A DNA stretch of 64,000 nucleotides. Origin: Streptomyces daqingensis. Lineage in GTDB: Bacteria > Actinomycetota > Actinomycetes > Streptomycetales > Streptomycetaceae. The stretch covers positions 124,001-188,000 of the forward strand of contig NZ_BMMP01000007.1 in NCBI RefSeq assembly GCF_014645895.1. Reading direction: 5' to 3'. The notes beneath the pieces are model-generated. The model saw nothing but the letters and a program-made list of their open reading frames with translations, had not been told where the DNA came from and did not search any database. Positions 25,920 through 34,755 of the stretch are shown here, piece after piece (within the stretch, counting starts at the first letter, position 1; each line of letters opens with the position of its first letter). The position numbers were made by a program, and so were the translations under genes.

Positions 25920-26180
25920 GTGCCGAAGTCACGGATCCGCAAAAAGGAAGACTTCACTCCGCCCCCGGAGAAGAAGGCGACCGAGATCAGTCTGGGCGCC
26001 ACGGGCGGCCGATGGGTGGCACCGCTCATGCTGGCGCTCTTCCTCATCGGCCTCGCCTGGATCGTGCTGTTCTACGTGACCGAGAGCAAGCTGCCGGTCG
26101 AGTCGCTGGGAAGCTGGAACATCGTCGTCGGCTTCGGCTTCATCGCCGGGGGCTTCGTCGTCTCCACCCAGTGGAAGTAG
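25920..26180 (+). CDS. crgA: Cell division protein CrgA
   Basis: The 86-residue product has two transmembrane helices ([21 protein letters not shown] and [18 protein letters not shown]), ends in TQWK and begins [18 protein letters not shown], all typical of CrgA. In Streptomyces CrgA delays FtsZ-ring formation until sporulation; in mycobacteria it is a divisome component. GTG at 25920 is preceded by AGGAGA at a 7-base spacing. Divergent from DUF881 and followed by a region rich in DnaA boxes. Confidence 0.94.
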   Translation: MPKSRIRKKEDFTPPPEKKATEISLGATGGRWVAPLMLALFLIGLAWIVLFYVTESKLPVESLGSWNIVVGFGFIAGGFVVSTQWK

Positions 26181-26231
26181 GGCGGCCTCTCCGCTCGCGC
26201 ACTCCCACGCAGGTCACGCATGCCCGGAGCC

Positions 26232-26433
26232 GAGTTATCCACAGGCTGATCCACAGGGCTGGAAAACTTCACAAGATCTGTGGATAACTCTGCGGGGGTT
26301 GACGACCGTCATCCCACTGCCTCACCGGGGGACACCTCGTACACCCCTTCTGGGCAGCGAAAACGTACCCGTGCGCGACTCTGGACAGCCGTTCCCCGCG
26401 CCATACACAAGATCGCGGTCGCGCTGTGGACAA
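26232..26433. promoter_or_regulatory. DnaA-box cluster with a perfect 13-bp inverted repeat
   Basis: GAGTTATCCACAG (26232-26244) and CTGTGGATAACTC (26278-26290) are perfect inverted copies. Each contains TTATCCACA, the canonical 9-base DnaA box. Between them is TGATCCACA (26247-26255), one mismatch away, and TGTGGACAA (26425-26433) lies further right. Four boxes in about 200 bases outside oriC suggest a DnaA-binding locus, either regulating crgA or the rhomboid gene or titrating DnaA. The region 26181-26518 contains no gene. Confidence 0.65.
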
Positions 26434-26478
26434 CAGTGCGGAAAATCGCCGGTCAGTGTGAGCGAAGCGGCCTGCTCG

Positions 26479-26509
26479 GCCCCGGTCCCGCATCGCCGGG
26501 CACCGGGGC
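26479..26509 (-). terminator. Terminator stem-loop after the rhomboid gene
   Basis: GCCCCGGT (26479-26486) pairs with ACCGGGGC (26502-26509), ten bases beyond the rhomboid stop codon on the minus strand. Confidence 0.6.
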
Positions 26510-26518
26510 GCCGCACGT

Positions 26519-27403
26519 TCAGGCGGTGAGCTGCAGCGTGCGTACGACAACAGCCGCGATGATCAGCAGCAGCACCCCCGCGCAGGCGGCGTACTGCACG
26601 ACCGTCCGCTTGTCGCGGGGCGGGTGCACCATCGCGATGGCGATCAGCACCCCCACGACCAGGCCCCCTATGTGCGCCTGCCAGGAGATCCCTTCCCAGA
26701 CGAAGGTGAAGACCAGGTTGATCCCCAGGAGGATCAGGATCGGCCGCATGTCGTACTTCATGCGGCGCATGAGGATCGCCGTCGCCCCGAAGAGACCGAA
26801 GATCGCACCGGACGCGCCGAGCGAGGCCTGCCCCGGTGAGGAGAAGAGATAGGTGAGGGCGCTGCCGCCCAGCGCCGAGAGCAGGTAGAGCCCCGAGAAG
26901 CGCAGCCGCCCCAGAGCGGCCTCCAGCGGCGGGCCCAGGAACCACAGGCCCAGCATGTTCATCGCGAAGTGCCAGGTCTCCTGGTGCAGGAAGGCCGAGG
27001 TCAGCAGGCGGTACCACTGCCCCTCCGCGACACCTTCCACCGGGCCGTACGGCACGGCGATGGCCTGCCCGAACAGCACCAGCGAGCTGACCAGCCGCTC
27101 TCCGACGATCATCACGCCGACGAAGAGTGCGGCGTTGACACCCAGCAGGATCTTGGTGACGAGGCGGCGGTCGCCCGCCGCGATGACACCGCCCGCTATC
27201 GTGCGCGGTCGGCTCGCCGACGGCGCGTGCCCGGTGCCCGAACCGCCCTTGACGCAGTCGGGACACTGGAAGCCGACGGAGGCCGTGATCATGCAATCAG
27301 GGCATATCGGACGCTCGCAGCGGACGCAGCTGATGCCCGTCTCCCTGTCCGGGTGGCGATAGCAGTACGTCACCTGGGGTTCCGACTGGCGCTGGCCCTC
27401 CAT
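26519..27403 (-). CDS. Rhomboid-family intramembrane serine protease with N-terminal zinc motif
   Basis: The 294-residue product has a Cys/His-rich B-box-like start (YCYRHPDRETGISCVRCERP, then CPDCM and CPDCV) that probably binds zinc. Six or so membrane helices follow, with the catalytic Ser in LGASGAIFGLFG and His in WQAHIGGLVVG, the rhomboid dyad. It should cleave transmembrane substrates within the bilayer. The combination of zinc motif and rhomboid core is usual in actinobacteria. It is convergent with crgA, separated from it by the DnaA-box cluster. Confidence 0.92.
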   Translation of the reverse strand: MEGQRQSEPQVTYCYRHPDRETGISCVRCERPICPDCMITASVGFQCPDCVKGGSGTGHAPSASRPRTIAGGVIAAGDRRLVTKILLGVNAALFVGVMIVGERLVSSLVLFGQAIAVPYGPVEGVAEGQWYRLLTSAFLHQETWHFAMNMLGLWFLGPPLEAALGRLRFSGLYLLSALGGSALTYLFSSPGQASLGASGAIFGLFGATAILMRRMKYDMRPILILLGINLVFTFVWEGISWQAHIGGLVVGVLIAIAMVHPPRDKRTVVQYAACAGVLLLIIAAVVVRTLQLTA

Positions 27404-27438
27404 GAGCTCATCCCTCCGCCTTGCTGCGGGTGCGGAAG

Positions 27439-27480
27439 CGTTCCGCCCCGTCCTCTCCTACGGTCGGACGGGGCGGAACG
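27439..27480 (-). terminator. Perfect 15-bp terminator hairpin after the cyclophilin gene
   Basis: CGTTCCGCCCCGTCC (27439-27453) and GGACGGGGCGGAACG (27466-27480) form a perfect stem with a 12-base loop, 28 bases beyond the cyclophilin stop. Confidence 0.8.
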
Positions 27481-27507
27481 GTTCCCGGCACTCCTCCGTC
27501 ACCTGCG

Positions 27508-28035
27508 TCAGCGACGCTCGATCACGACCGATTCCAAGACGACGTCCTGGACGGGCCTGTCGGTGCGGGGGTTGGTCTGGATACCCGCGATGGCGTCCAC
27601 GACCTTCTGGCTCGCCGGCTCGGTGACCTCGCCGAAGATGGTGTGCTTCCCGGTCAGCCAGGCGGTGGCGCCGACCGTGATGAAGAACTGCGAACCGTTG
27701 GTGCCCGGCCCGGCGTTCGCCATGGCCAGCAGGTAAGGCTTGTTGAAGGCGAGGTCGGGGTGGATCTCGTCCCCGAACTCGTACCCGGGGCCGCCGGTGC
27801 CGTTGCCCAGCGGGTCACCGCCCTGGATCATGAAGCCGCTGATGACCCGGTGGAAGACCGTTCCGTCGTAGAGCTTCTCGGTGGTCTTGCTGCCGGTCTC
27901 CGGGTGAGTCCACTCACGCGAGCCCTCTGCGAGCTCGACGAAGTTCTTGACCGTCTTCGGCGCGTGGTTCGGGAAGAGCTGTACCTCGATGTCGCCGTGA
28001 TTGGTCTTCAGGGTGGCGTAGAGCTGCTCGGCCAC
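27508..28035 (-). CDS. ppiA: Peptidyl-prolyl cis-trans isomerase, cyclophilin type
   Basis: The 175-residue cytoplasmic cyclophilin shows the active-site pattern FHRVISGFMIQGGDP, GTNGSQFFITV and HTIFGEV, covering the catalytic Arg, Phe and Gln residues. It catalyses proline isomerisation during folding. There is no signal peptide. The start is a GTG at 28035 with GGAAGG upstream. It stands alone between strong terminators and is divergent from a DUF5324 gene. Confidence 0.94.
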   Translation of the reverse strand: MAEQLYATLKTNHGDIEVQLFPNHAPKTVKNFVELAEGSREWTHPETGSKTTEKLYDGTVFHRVISGFMIQGGDPLGNGTGGPGYEFGDEIHPDLAFNKPYLLAMANAGPGTNGSQFFITVGATAWLTGKHTIFGEVTEPASQKVVDAIAGIQTNPRTDRPVQDVVLESVVIERR

Positions 28036-28241
28036 GATCTACCTTCCATCTGTCCGTACTGACCCGTCCGATCCTCCCACGGACGCGCTCCGCACGGAGT
28101 ACGCACCGATGACCCGGATGCTGCCTGCAACGGGCTTGAGTCGGAACAGCCAGGCATGATCTTCGAAACGGGTGGAAAACGACACTGTGTCTATGGGAGG
28201 AACCCACGAGCCCGTGACACGCCACCGAGGAGGAGGAACCC

Positions 28242-29003
28242 GTGACCCGCATCGACAGCGTGCGCGCCGCGACCGGGAGCACCAAGGAAAGCGTGCGGCA
28301 CGCAGCGGAGGTCGTGGCCCCCTACGCAGGGACCGCCAGGGACACCGCAGTGCACTATGCGCACGAGGCGGGCGCGCGGCTGGGGCCGAAGGTCTCGCAC
28401 GCCGCGCGGCAGGCCCGTACCTCGGCGCGCGACGGGTACGACCAGCACGTCGTGCCCCGTATCGCCCAGGCTCGCAAGAGCCTGCCGCCCGAACTGGACA
28501 AGGCCGCCACGAAGGCCGCCAAGCGCACGCGCAAGGCGGCCCGCAAGGCGACCAAGTACGCCGCGCCGCGCATCGAGAACGCCGTCGCGGAGGCCCGTAC
28601 GGCATCGGGCCCGGTCCGGGAGGAGGCCGCTTCCCGCAGCTCGGCCGCCGTCGCGGCTCTGCGCGGGCAGGTGAGCGCCAAGGAGATCGAGAAGCTGGTT
28701 CGCCGCCGCGACCGCCGTGCCCGCAGGGGCAGGCTCGCCAAGCGGCTCGGGCTGCTCGGACTGCTGGCCGGCGGTGTCTACGCCGCCTGGCGCTGGTGGG
28801 ACAAGCAGGCCAACCCCGACTGGCTCGTCGAGCCGCCGGAGGCCACTGAGGTCGGCGACCGCGCGTCGCTTTCTTCGGTCGACGGCGACGGCTCCAGCCG
28901 CCGGTCCGGCGACGGGCGGAAGCCCAAGTCCGAAGCCGAGGCCAAGGCGGAGGAGGCCAAGGAGGCCGAAGCGAAGGCCAAGGCGAGGCGGCACAGCAGC
29001 TAG
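28242..29003 (+). CDS. DUF5324-family protein (Ala/Arg-rich, one membrane helix)
   Basis: The 253-residue product has a long amphipathic Ala/Arg/Lys-rich N-terminal half (repeats such as AATKAAKRTRKAARKATKYA), probably helical. A membrane helix follows (LGLLGLLAGGVYAAWRWW, about 165-182), then an acidic Glu/Ala/Lys tail. It matches the streptomycete DUF5324 family; its function is unknown. The basic region could bind DNA or membranes. GTG at 28242 follows GAGGAGGAAC. A very strong hairpin ends the unit. Confidence 0.85.
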   Translation: MTRIDSVRAATGSTKESVRHAAEVVAPYAGTARDTAVHYAHEAGARLGPKVSHAARQARTSARDGYDQHVVPRIAQARKSLPPELDKAATKAAKRTRKAARKATKYAAPRIENAVAEARTASGPVREEAASRSSAAVAALRGQVSAKEIEKLVRRRDRRARRGRLAKRLGLLGLLAGGVYAAWRWWDKQANPDWLVEPPEATEVGDRASLSSVDGDGSSRRSGDGRKPKSEAEAKAEEAKEAEAKAKARRHSS

Positions 29004-29039
29004 AAAGTTCGTGCGCCACACCGGGCGCGTACGCGATCT

Positions 29040-29079
29040 GCGTGTGGGCCGGCAGACACAGGTCTGCCGGCCCACACGC
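29040..29079 (+). terminator. Perfect 18-bp terminator hairpin
   Basis: GCGTGTGGGCCGGCAGAC (29040-29057), loop ACAG, then its exact complement (29062-29079). It is one of the strongest stem-loops in the window and lies 36 bases after the DUF5324 stop. Confidence 0.88.
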
Positions 29080-29182
29080 GTAGCGGGCCCCGGCCCCGGA
29101 GGGCTGACGGCACGGCCGGCGGCCGGGCCGCAGAACCCGGGCGCACGTCGCCCGCAGGACACGAGAGGCAGGTGAACGACGC

Positions 29183-29581
29183 GTGCGTACAGGGTTGTTG
29201 AGGACCATCGGCACCGTCACGGCGCTGTACGGGCTCGCGGTGACGGCCCGTCCCGATCTGCTGGCCGTCCCGTCCGGACTCGTCGACGGCGCGGGCCGCA
29301 CGGCCGGGCACACGCGGATCTCCCTGCGCCCTCTCGCCTGGCGGGACATGGCCTCGGGAGCCGCCATGGCGGCCGCCCCGGAGGGCGCCGCGCTCACGAC
29401 GGCGACGCTGGTGCGGATCTCGGCGGACCTCGGCGACGCTCTGCTCCTCGGCGCCACCCTGCCCGGGACCGCCAGGAGATTCGGCGCCGTCGCCGTCTCG
29501 CTGGGGTGGGGCGCGCTGTCCGTGGCCGGGCTCCTCGGCAAGCCCCGCACGGGGCGTACGCGCGGGGCGGCCGGAGGCTGA
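29183..29581 (+). CDS. Hypothetical small membrane protein
   Basis: The 132-residue product has several hydrophobic segments (LLRTIGTVTALYGLAVTA, DMASGAAMAAAPEGAALTTA, ADLGDALLLGATL, FGAVAVSLGWGALSVAGLL), consistent with three or four membrane helices. The GTG at 29183 has an AGGCAGG upstream. I do not recognise the family; it resembles short integral membrane proteins of the DUF4267 type in pattern only. It sits between a strong terminator and the MMPL gene. Confidence 0.7.
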   Translation: MRTGLLRTIGTVTALYGLAVTARPDLLAVPSGLVDGAGRTAGHTRISLRPLAWRDMASGAAMAAAPEGAALTTATLVRISADLGDALLLGATLPGTARRFGAVAVSLGWGALSVAGLLGKPRTGRTRGAAGG

Positions 29582-29844
29582 CGCGCACCGCTCCGCGGGG
29601 CGGCAGCCATCGCGGACGGGCCTGCACCGCCCGGCAGTCGGCGCCGTTCCGCAGCTCCGCGACGTACCGCCGGTAGCACCCCGGCGGGCGCTGGCTAGGC
29701 TCGTCCGGAGCACACATCTGAAGACCCGACGCCTCGTCGACCTACAGGCCGCGGCGAACCCCTACCGGGCGGCCGCCGGTGCCCGGCGCACAAGGCGACG
29801 CCACAGCTGTGAGACCCGCAGCGCACCCCGACAAGGAAGACGCA

Positions 29845-31947
29845 ATGCCCTCCGCACAGCGCACCGTCCGGTGGATCACCCCGGTCGTACTGGTCGTCGT
29901 CTGGCTGCTGCTCGGCGGCCTCCTGGGCCCGTACGCGGGGAAACTCGGGGAAGTGGCCTCCAACGACCAGGCCTCGTTCCTGCCGCAGAGCGCCGAGTCG
30001 ACCAGAGTCAGCGATCTGCAGAAGGGCTTCGCGCAGGAGAAGTCGCTCCCGGCGATCGTCGTGTGGACGGCGGAGGACGGCGGGAAGATCACCCCGCAGC
30101 AGCGCACCGCCGCGACCCGCGCCCTCGCCTCGCTGTCCGGCGACGAAGGGATCACCGGGAAGGTCTCGCCCGCGCTGCCCAGCAGGGACGGTCAGGCGCT
30201 GCAGGGCGTCGTGCAGGTGCGCTCCGGGCTCGGCGACGAACTCCCGTCCGTCGTCGAGCACATCAGCAGCGCCACCGACCGCGTCGAAGGGGCGCGGGCG
30301 GAGCTCGGAGGGCCCGCCGCGAGCCAGGCCGACCTCTCGGAGGCCTTCTCCGGGATCGACAGCCTCCTCCTCATCGTGGCGCTCGTGGTCGTGCTGCTGA
30401 TCCTGCTGCTCGTCTACAGAAGCGTGCTGCTGCCCATCGTCATCATCGTCAGCGCCGTCTTCGCGCTGTCGCTGGCGTGCGCCGTGGTGTACGTGCTGGC
30501 CCAGGACGACATCGTCCGGGTCGACGGCCAGGTGCAGGGCATCCTGTCGATCCTGGTCATCGGTGCGGCGACCGACTACGCGCTGCTGCTCTCGTCGCGG
30601 TTCCGGGAGGAACTCGCCGTCCAGGGCGAGCGGTTCGCCGCCATGCGCTCGGCCCTGCGGGGCTCCTTCGGCGCCATCACGGCCAGCGCCGCCACCGTGG
30701 CGCTGGGCCTGCTCGCGCTGCTGCTGAGCGACCTGACGAACAACCGCGCACTCGGCCCGGTCGGCGCCATCGGGATCGTCTGCTCCGTCGTCAGCACGTT
30801 CACCTTCCTGCCCGCGGTGCTGGTGCTCGTCGGCCGCGCCGCGTTCTGGCCCGCCAAGCCCAGGGCCTCGGCCGACCCGGACGACGGCGAGGACGGGGCG
30901 ACGGCGTCCTCGACCGGCCTGTGGGGCCGCGTCGCCGCCCGCGTGGACCGGTCGCCGAGGCGTATCTGGGCGGGAACCCTGCTGGCGCTGCTGGTCTTCG
31001 CCGCGTTCTCACCGCAGCTGAAGTCGGACGGCGTCCCGCTCAGCGAGATCTTCGTCAAGGACGTGCCGTCCGTCAGCGCGCAGGCCACCCTCAGCGAGCA
31101 CTTCCCCGGCGGCTCGGGGAACCCGGCGGTGATCATCGCTGACGCCGGCAGCGCACGCGAGGTGACCAAGGCCGCCGCCGGCACGGACGGCGTCGTCACA
31201 GCGGCACCGGTCTCGGAGTCGGGCCGCCCCGGACAGGGCGAACCGCTCGTCGTCGACGGGAAGGTCCGTATCGACGCCACCCTCGAGGGAAGCGCCGACA
31301 GCGACGACGCCAAGCGGACAGTGGAACGGCTGCGTTCCGCCGTCCACGACGTACCGCGGGCAGACGCACTGGTCGGCGGTTACACCGCCCAGCAGTCGGA
31401 CATCCAGACGACGGCCGAGCACGACCGGTCCCTCATCGTCCCCGTGGTGCTGCTGATCATCCTCGTGATCCTCGCCGCGCTGCTGCGGGCCCTGGTGATC
31501 CCCGTGCTGCTCGTCGCGACCGTCGCGCTCAACTTCCTCGCCACGCTGGGCGTCGCCACGCTCGTCTTCGACAACCTCCTCGGCTTCGAGGGGACGGACG
31601 CGTCGGTCCCGCTGTACGGCTTCGTCTTCCTGGTGGCTCTGGGCGTGGACTACAACATCTTCCTGCTCACCCGCGTACGCGAGGAGGCGCTGAAGCACGG
31701 CACACGCGCGGGCATCCGCAGAGGACTGACCGCCACCGGCGGAGTGATCACCTCCGCCGGTGTGGTGCTTGCGGCGACCTTCGCCGCGCTCGTCGTGATC
31801 CCGCTCGCCTTCCTCGTCCAGATCGCCTTCATCGTCGCCTTCGGCGTGCTGATGGACACGCTGGTGGTCCGCTCGCTGCTCGTGCCCGCGCTGGCACGCG
31901 ACATCGGCCCGGCCATCTGGTGGCCGGGGGCGTTGCGCCGCAGGTGA
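29845..31947 (+). CDS. MMPL/RND-family transporter
   Basis: The 700-residue product has the two-fold MMPL layout. A first membrane helix (WITPVVLVVVWLLLGGLLG) precedes an extracytoplasmic loop, a five-helix bundle with LVIGAATDYALLLSSRFREEL, a second loop, and a second bundle with FLVALGVDYNIFLLTRVREE. The GxxxDY motifs in both halves form the proton path. It likely exports lipids, siderophores or antibiotics; the cargo is unknown. The ATG at 29845 is chosen because AAGGAAG lies just upstream. No biosynthetic genes are adjacent, so a housekeeping or resistance role is possible. Confidence 0.92.
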   Translation: MPSAQRTVRWITPVVLVVVWLLLGGLLGPYAGKLGEVASNDQASFLPQSAESTRVSDLQKGFAQEKSLPAIVVWTAEDGGKITPQQRTAATRALASLSGDEGITGKVSPALPSRDGQALQGVVQVRSGLGDELPSVVEHISSATDRVEGARAELGGPAASQADLSEAFSGIDSLLLIVALVVVLLILLLVYRSVLLPIVIIVSAVFALSLACAVVYVLAQDDIVRVDGQVQGILSILVIGAATDYALLLSSRFREELAVQGERFAAMRSALRGSFGAITASAATVALGLLALLLSDLTNNRALGPVGAIGIVCSVVSTFTFLPAVLVLVGRAAFWPAKPRASADPDDGEDGATASSTGLWGRVAARVDRSPRRIWAGTLLALLVFAAFSPQLKSDGVPLSEIFVKDVPSVSAQATLSEHFPGGSGNPAVIIADAGSAREVTKAAAGTDGVVTAAPVSESGRPGQGEPLVVDGKVRIDATLEGSADSDDAKRTVERLRSAVHDVPRADALVGGYTAQQSDIQTTAEHDRSLIVPVVLLIILVILAALLRALVIPVLLVATVALNFLATLGVATLVFDNLLGFEGTDASVPLYGFVFLVALGVDYNIFLLTRVREEALKHGTRAGIRRGLTATGGVITSAGVVLAATFAALVVIPLAFLVQIAFIVAFGVLMDTLVVRSLLVPALARDIGPAIWWPGALRRR

Positions 31948-31998
31948 CGCGAGGGTGCGTGGTGAGCTGTTCGCGGAGACCGCCGAGAGGATTCCGCG

Positions 31999-33393
31999 AT
32001 GACCAAAGCCACCGCGTCCGTCGCCCTGTTCACCGCTGACCTGCGGCTGCACGACAATCCCGTGCTGCGCGCCGCGCTCGACTCCGCGCACGAAGTGGTG
32101 CCGCTCTTCGTACTGGACACAGGGGTGCACGCGGCGGGTTACGACGTCCCCAACCGCCGCGCCTTCCTCGCGGACTGCCTGCGCGACCTCGACGCGGGCC
32201 TGCGGGAGAGGGGCGGCCGGCTGATCGTCCGCGAAGGCGACGTGGTGCGCGAGGTGTGCGCGGCGGCATCGGAGTGCGGCGCACGGCAGGTGCACATGGC
32301 GGGCGACGTCAGCCTCTACGCGCAGCGCCGGGAGGAGCGGCTGCGGCACGCCCTGGAAGCGGACGGGCGGCAGCTGCGCGTCCACGACGCGGTCGTCACT
32401 GCCCTGCCGCCCGGCGAGGTGACGCCTGCCGGCGGTGACCACTTCGCCGTGTTCACGCCGTACTTCAGGCGCTGGACGAGCGCGGGACTGCGCGGGGTGA
32501 TCCGGGCGCCCCGCACCGTGCGGGTCCCCGAGGACGCCGCCTCGCTGCCGGTGCCCTCGCGCGAGGACACCCCCGGCGTCTCACCGGGCGTCGCCGCGGG
32601 CGGCGAGAGCGAGGGCCGGGCGCGGTTCGCCGCCTGGAACGGCAGGCCCATGAAGGACTACGCGGACCGGCACGACGACCTCGCCGCCGACGCCACGTCC
32701 CGCCTCTCGCCCCATCTGCACTTCGGGACGCTGTCCGCCGTCGAACTCGTCCACAGGGCGCGCCGGACCGGCGGGGACGGCGCGGAGGCCTTCGTACGCC
32801 AGCTCGCCTGGCGGGACTTCCACCACCAGGTCCTCGCGGCCCGGCCCCGCGCCTCCTCCGGGGACTACCGGCCCCGCGGCGACCGGTGGCGCCACGACGA
32901 GGACGAGATCGCCGCGTGGCGGGACGGCCGCACCGGCTATCCCCTCGTCGACGCGGCGATGCGGCAGCTGCGCCACGAAGGCTGGATGCACAACAGGGCG
33001 CGCCTGCTGACGGCGAGCTTCCTCACCAAGACGCTGTACGTCGACTGGCGCGTCGGCGCCCGACACTTCCTCGACCTGCTCGTCGACGGCGACGTGGCGA
33101 ACAACCAGCTCAACTGGCAGTGGGTGGCGGGAACGGGGAACGACACCCGTCCCAACCGGGTGCTCAACCCCCTCACGCAGGCACGGCGCTTCGACCCGGA
33201 CGGCACGTACGTACGCCGCTGGCTTCCCGAACTCGCCGAACTGCGGGGGCCGTCGGTGCACCAGCCGTGGAAGCTGCCCGGCCGGGAACGGGCGCGCCTG
33301 GACTATCCGGAGCCGCTGGTGGAGCTGTCCGCCGGAGCCGACCGCTTCCTGCGGGCACGCGGCCTCGAAGGGCGTTCGACGCGGACGGGCTGA
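31999..33393 (+). CDS. phr: Deoxyribodipyrimidine photolyase / cryptochrome family
   Basis: The 464-residue product has the photolyase N-terminal antenna domain (SVALFTADLRLHDNPVLRAA) and FAD-binding C-terminal domain (TSRLSPHLHFGTLS, RQLAWRDFHHQVL, GYPLVDAAMRQLRHEGWMHN, DVANNQLNWQWVAGTGNDTR). The TGND...RVLNP end matches class I CPD photolyases. It repairs UV pyrimidine dimers using blue light. It follows the MMPL gene by about 50 bases but has its own ribosome site. Confidence 0.94.
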   Translation: MTKATASVALFTADLRLHDNPVLRAALDSAHEVVPLFVLDTGVHAAGYDVPNRRAFLADCLRDLDAGLRERGGRLIVREGDVVREVCAAASECGARQVHMAGDVSLYAQRREERLRHALEADGRQLRVHDAVVTALPPGEVTPAGGDHFAVFTPYFRRWTSAGLRGVIRAPRTVRVPEDAASLPVPSREDTPGVSPGVAAGGESEGRARFAAWNGRPMKDYADRHDDLAADATSRLSPHLHFGTLSAVELVHRARRTGGDGAEAFVRQLAWRDFHHQVLAARPRASSGDYRPRGDRWRHDEDEIAAWRDGRTGYPLVDAAMRQLRHEGWMHNRARLLTASFLTKTLYVDWRVGARHFLDLLVDGDVANNQLNWQWVAGTGNDTRPNRVLNPLTQARRFDPDGTYVRRWLPELAELRGPSVHQPWKLPGRERARLDYPEPLVELSAGADRFLRARGLEGRSTRTG

Positions 33394-33798
33394 GCCCGCC
33401 GGGCGTTCCGCTTCGCTCCGGATGTGAAAAGTTCGCGCTGGTGAAGAGGGGTGGGGCAGCGCAGCGGATCATTGACGCCCGCCTCCGTGTGAGGCGGGGC
33501 ACACGCGCTGTCGCCGGTGAGGCCGGTGCGCGGCCACCGGAGCGCACGGGGCGTCCAACGGGCGCCGGTCCGGACGGCGGTGGGCACGGGCGCAGCCGCC
33601 CGACGCCCCTCTGGCCGCGGGCGGCCCGCCGGAGTCTCCGCCTGGCCGTCGCCGCATCGGCCGGGGAAAGAACCGGGCACGCTCCGTGAGCGTGACCCCG
33701 CGGTGCGCGGAGGGCGCGCAGCGGCCCGGGCCGGACGACCGTCAAGTCCCGCGCGGGGCGGGGCAGCCCCCGCACAGGCCGCCGCCGGAACACGAACA
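33394..33798. other. Gene-free gap between phr and tRNA-Ala
   Basis: About 400 bases with no convincing coding region on either strand. Open frames here show no start signals or protein motifs. I see nothing else in it except GC-rich sequence. Confidence 0.5.
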
Positions 33799-33835
33799 GG
33801 GCCTCCGAGGAGGCGTAAACGCACCTCGGAGGCCC
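33799..33835 (-). terminator. Terminator hairpin downstream of tRNA-Ala
   Basis: GGGCCTCCGAGG (33799-33810) pairs perfectly with CCTCGGAGGCCC (33824-33835), eight bases beyond the tRNA 3' end on the minus strand. Confidence 0.8.
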
Positions 33836-33843
33836 TCGCGGTG

Positions 33844-33916
33844 TGGAGCCTAGGGGAGTCGAACCCCTGACATCTGCCATGCAAAGACAGCGCTCTACCA
33901 ACTGAGCTAAGGCCCC
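33844..33916 (-). tRNA. tRNA-Ala (TGC)
   Basis: The minus strand reads GGGGCCTTAGCTCAGTTGGT and folds as a 73-base tRNA: acceptor GGGGCCT/AGGCTCC with discriminator A, anticodon stem-loop CTGTCTTTGCATGGCAG with anticodon TGC (alanine), and T-loop GGTTCGACTCC. CCA is not encoded. Confidence 0.97.
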
Positions 33917-34043
33917 GCTGCGCACAAGAGTACCGGGTCCGCAGAGCGAATTCCGACCGGGTATCGCCCCCCGTCGGCCCCCGTCCGTAGGATGCACGCA
34001 AGTTCGCGCCAGCGAAGCGCCAGGGGAGTCCAGGGGAGACGAG

Positions 34044-34598
34044 ATGGACGCAGCACAGCAGGAATCCACCGCGAAAGCGCGTGAGCTGCAGACCCAGTGG
34101 TACGGGGAGCCGCTGGGAACGCTCTTCCGCCGGCTCATCGACGACCTCGGCCTCAACCAGGCGCGTCTCGCCTCCGTACTGGGCCTGTCGGCGCCCATGC
34201 TGTCCCAGCTCATGAGCGGCCAGCGGGCGAAGATCGGCAACCCCGCCGTCGTACAGCGGGTGCAGGCGCTGCAGGAGCTGGCCGCCGAGGTCGCGCGCGG
34301 CGAGGTGAGCGCCGCGGACGCCACGCAGCGGATGGAGGAGGTACGGCGCACGGCGGGGGGCAGCGTCCTCAACAGCACGGCGCAGACGGCGTCTTCGGGC
34401 AGCGCGTCCCAGACGCCCGTGAAGCGCGTCGTGAGGGAGATCCAGTCACTGCTCAGGTCCGTGGCCGACGCCGCCGACATCCTGGACGCCTCGTCCTCAC
34501 TCGCCTCGACACATCCGGAACTGGCAGAGTTCCTCCGGGTGTACGGCGCGGGCCGCACCGCCGACGCGGTCAAGCACTACGAGTCCCACCAGGACTGA
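34044..34598 (+). CDS. Helix-turn-helix DNA-binding protein
   Basis: The 184-residue product has an XRE/Cro-like HTH near the N terminus (LIDDLGLNQARLASVLGLSA, then PMLSQLMSGQRAKIGNP), a middle Ala/Glu-rich helix, and a C-terminal helical region (EIQSLLRSVADAADILDAS and ELAEFLRVYGAGRT). It looks like a conserved streptomycete regulator always found upstream of the kinase that follows. Targets are unknown. The ATG has AGGGGAGACGAG upstream. Confidence 0.85.
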   Translation: MDAAQQESTAKARELQTQWYGEPLGTLFRRLIDDLGLNQARLASVLGLSAPMLSQLMSGQRAKIGNPAVVQRVQALQELAAEVARGEVSAADATQRMEEVRRTAGGSVLNSTAQTASSGSASQTPVKRVVREIQSLLRSVADAADILDASSSLASTHPELAEFLRVYGAGRTADAVKHYESHQD

Positions 34599-34755
34599 CA
34601 CGGAGCCCGGCGCCGGACCGCACGCGGCACGGTACGGGCACCAGCAGGGGGGCCGGTCTCCCGTGCACGGCCCGCACCGGAGGACCGGGCGGGCCGTGGC
34701 GCGGCCGGCAGCGGGCGACCGCGCCATCGAGAACAAGGGGCAGGGGCACAGGTTC

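Noticed and set aside
33173..34573. A minus-strand open frame spanning the phr end, tRNA-Ala and the HTH gene
   Set aside because: It reads straight through a tRNA gene and a terminator, and lies opposite the HTH gene.
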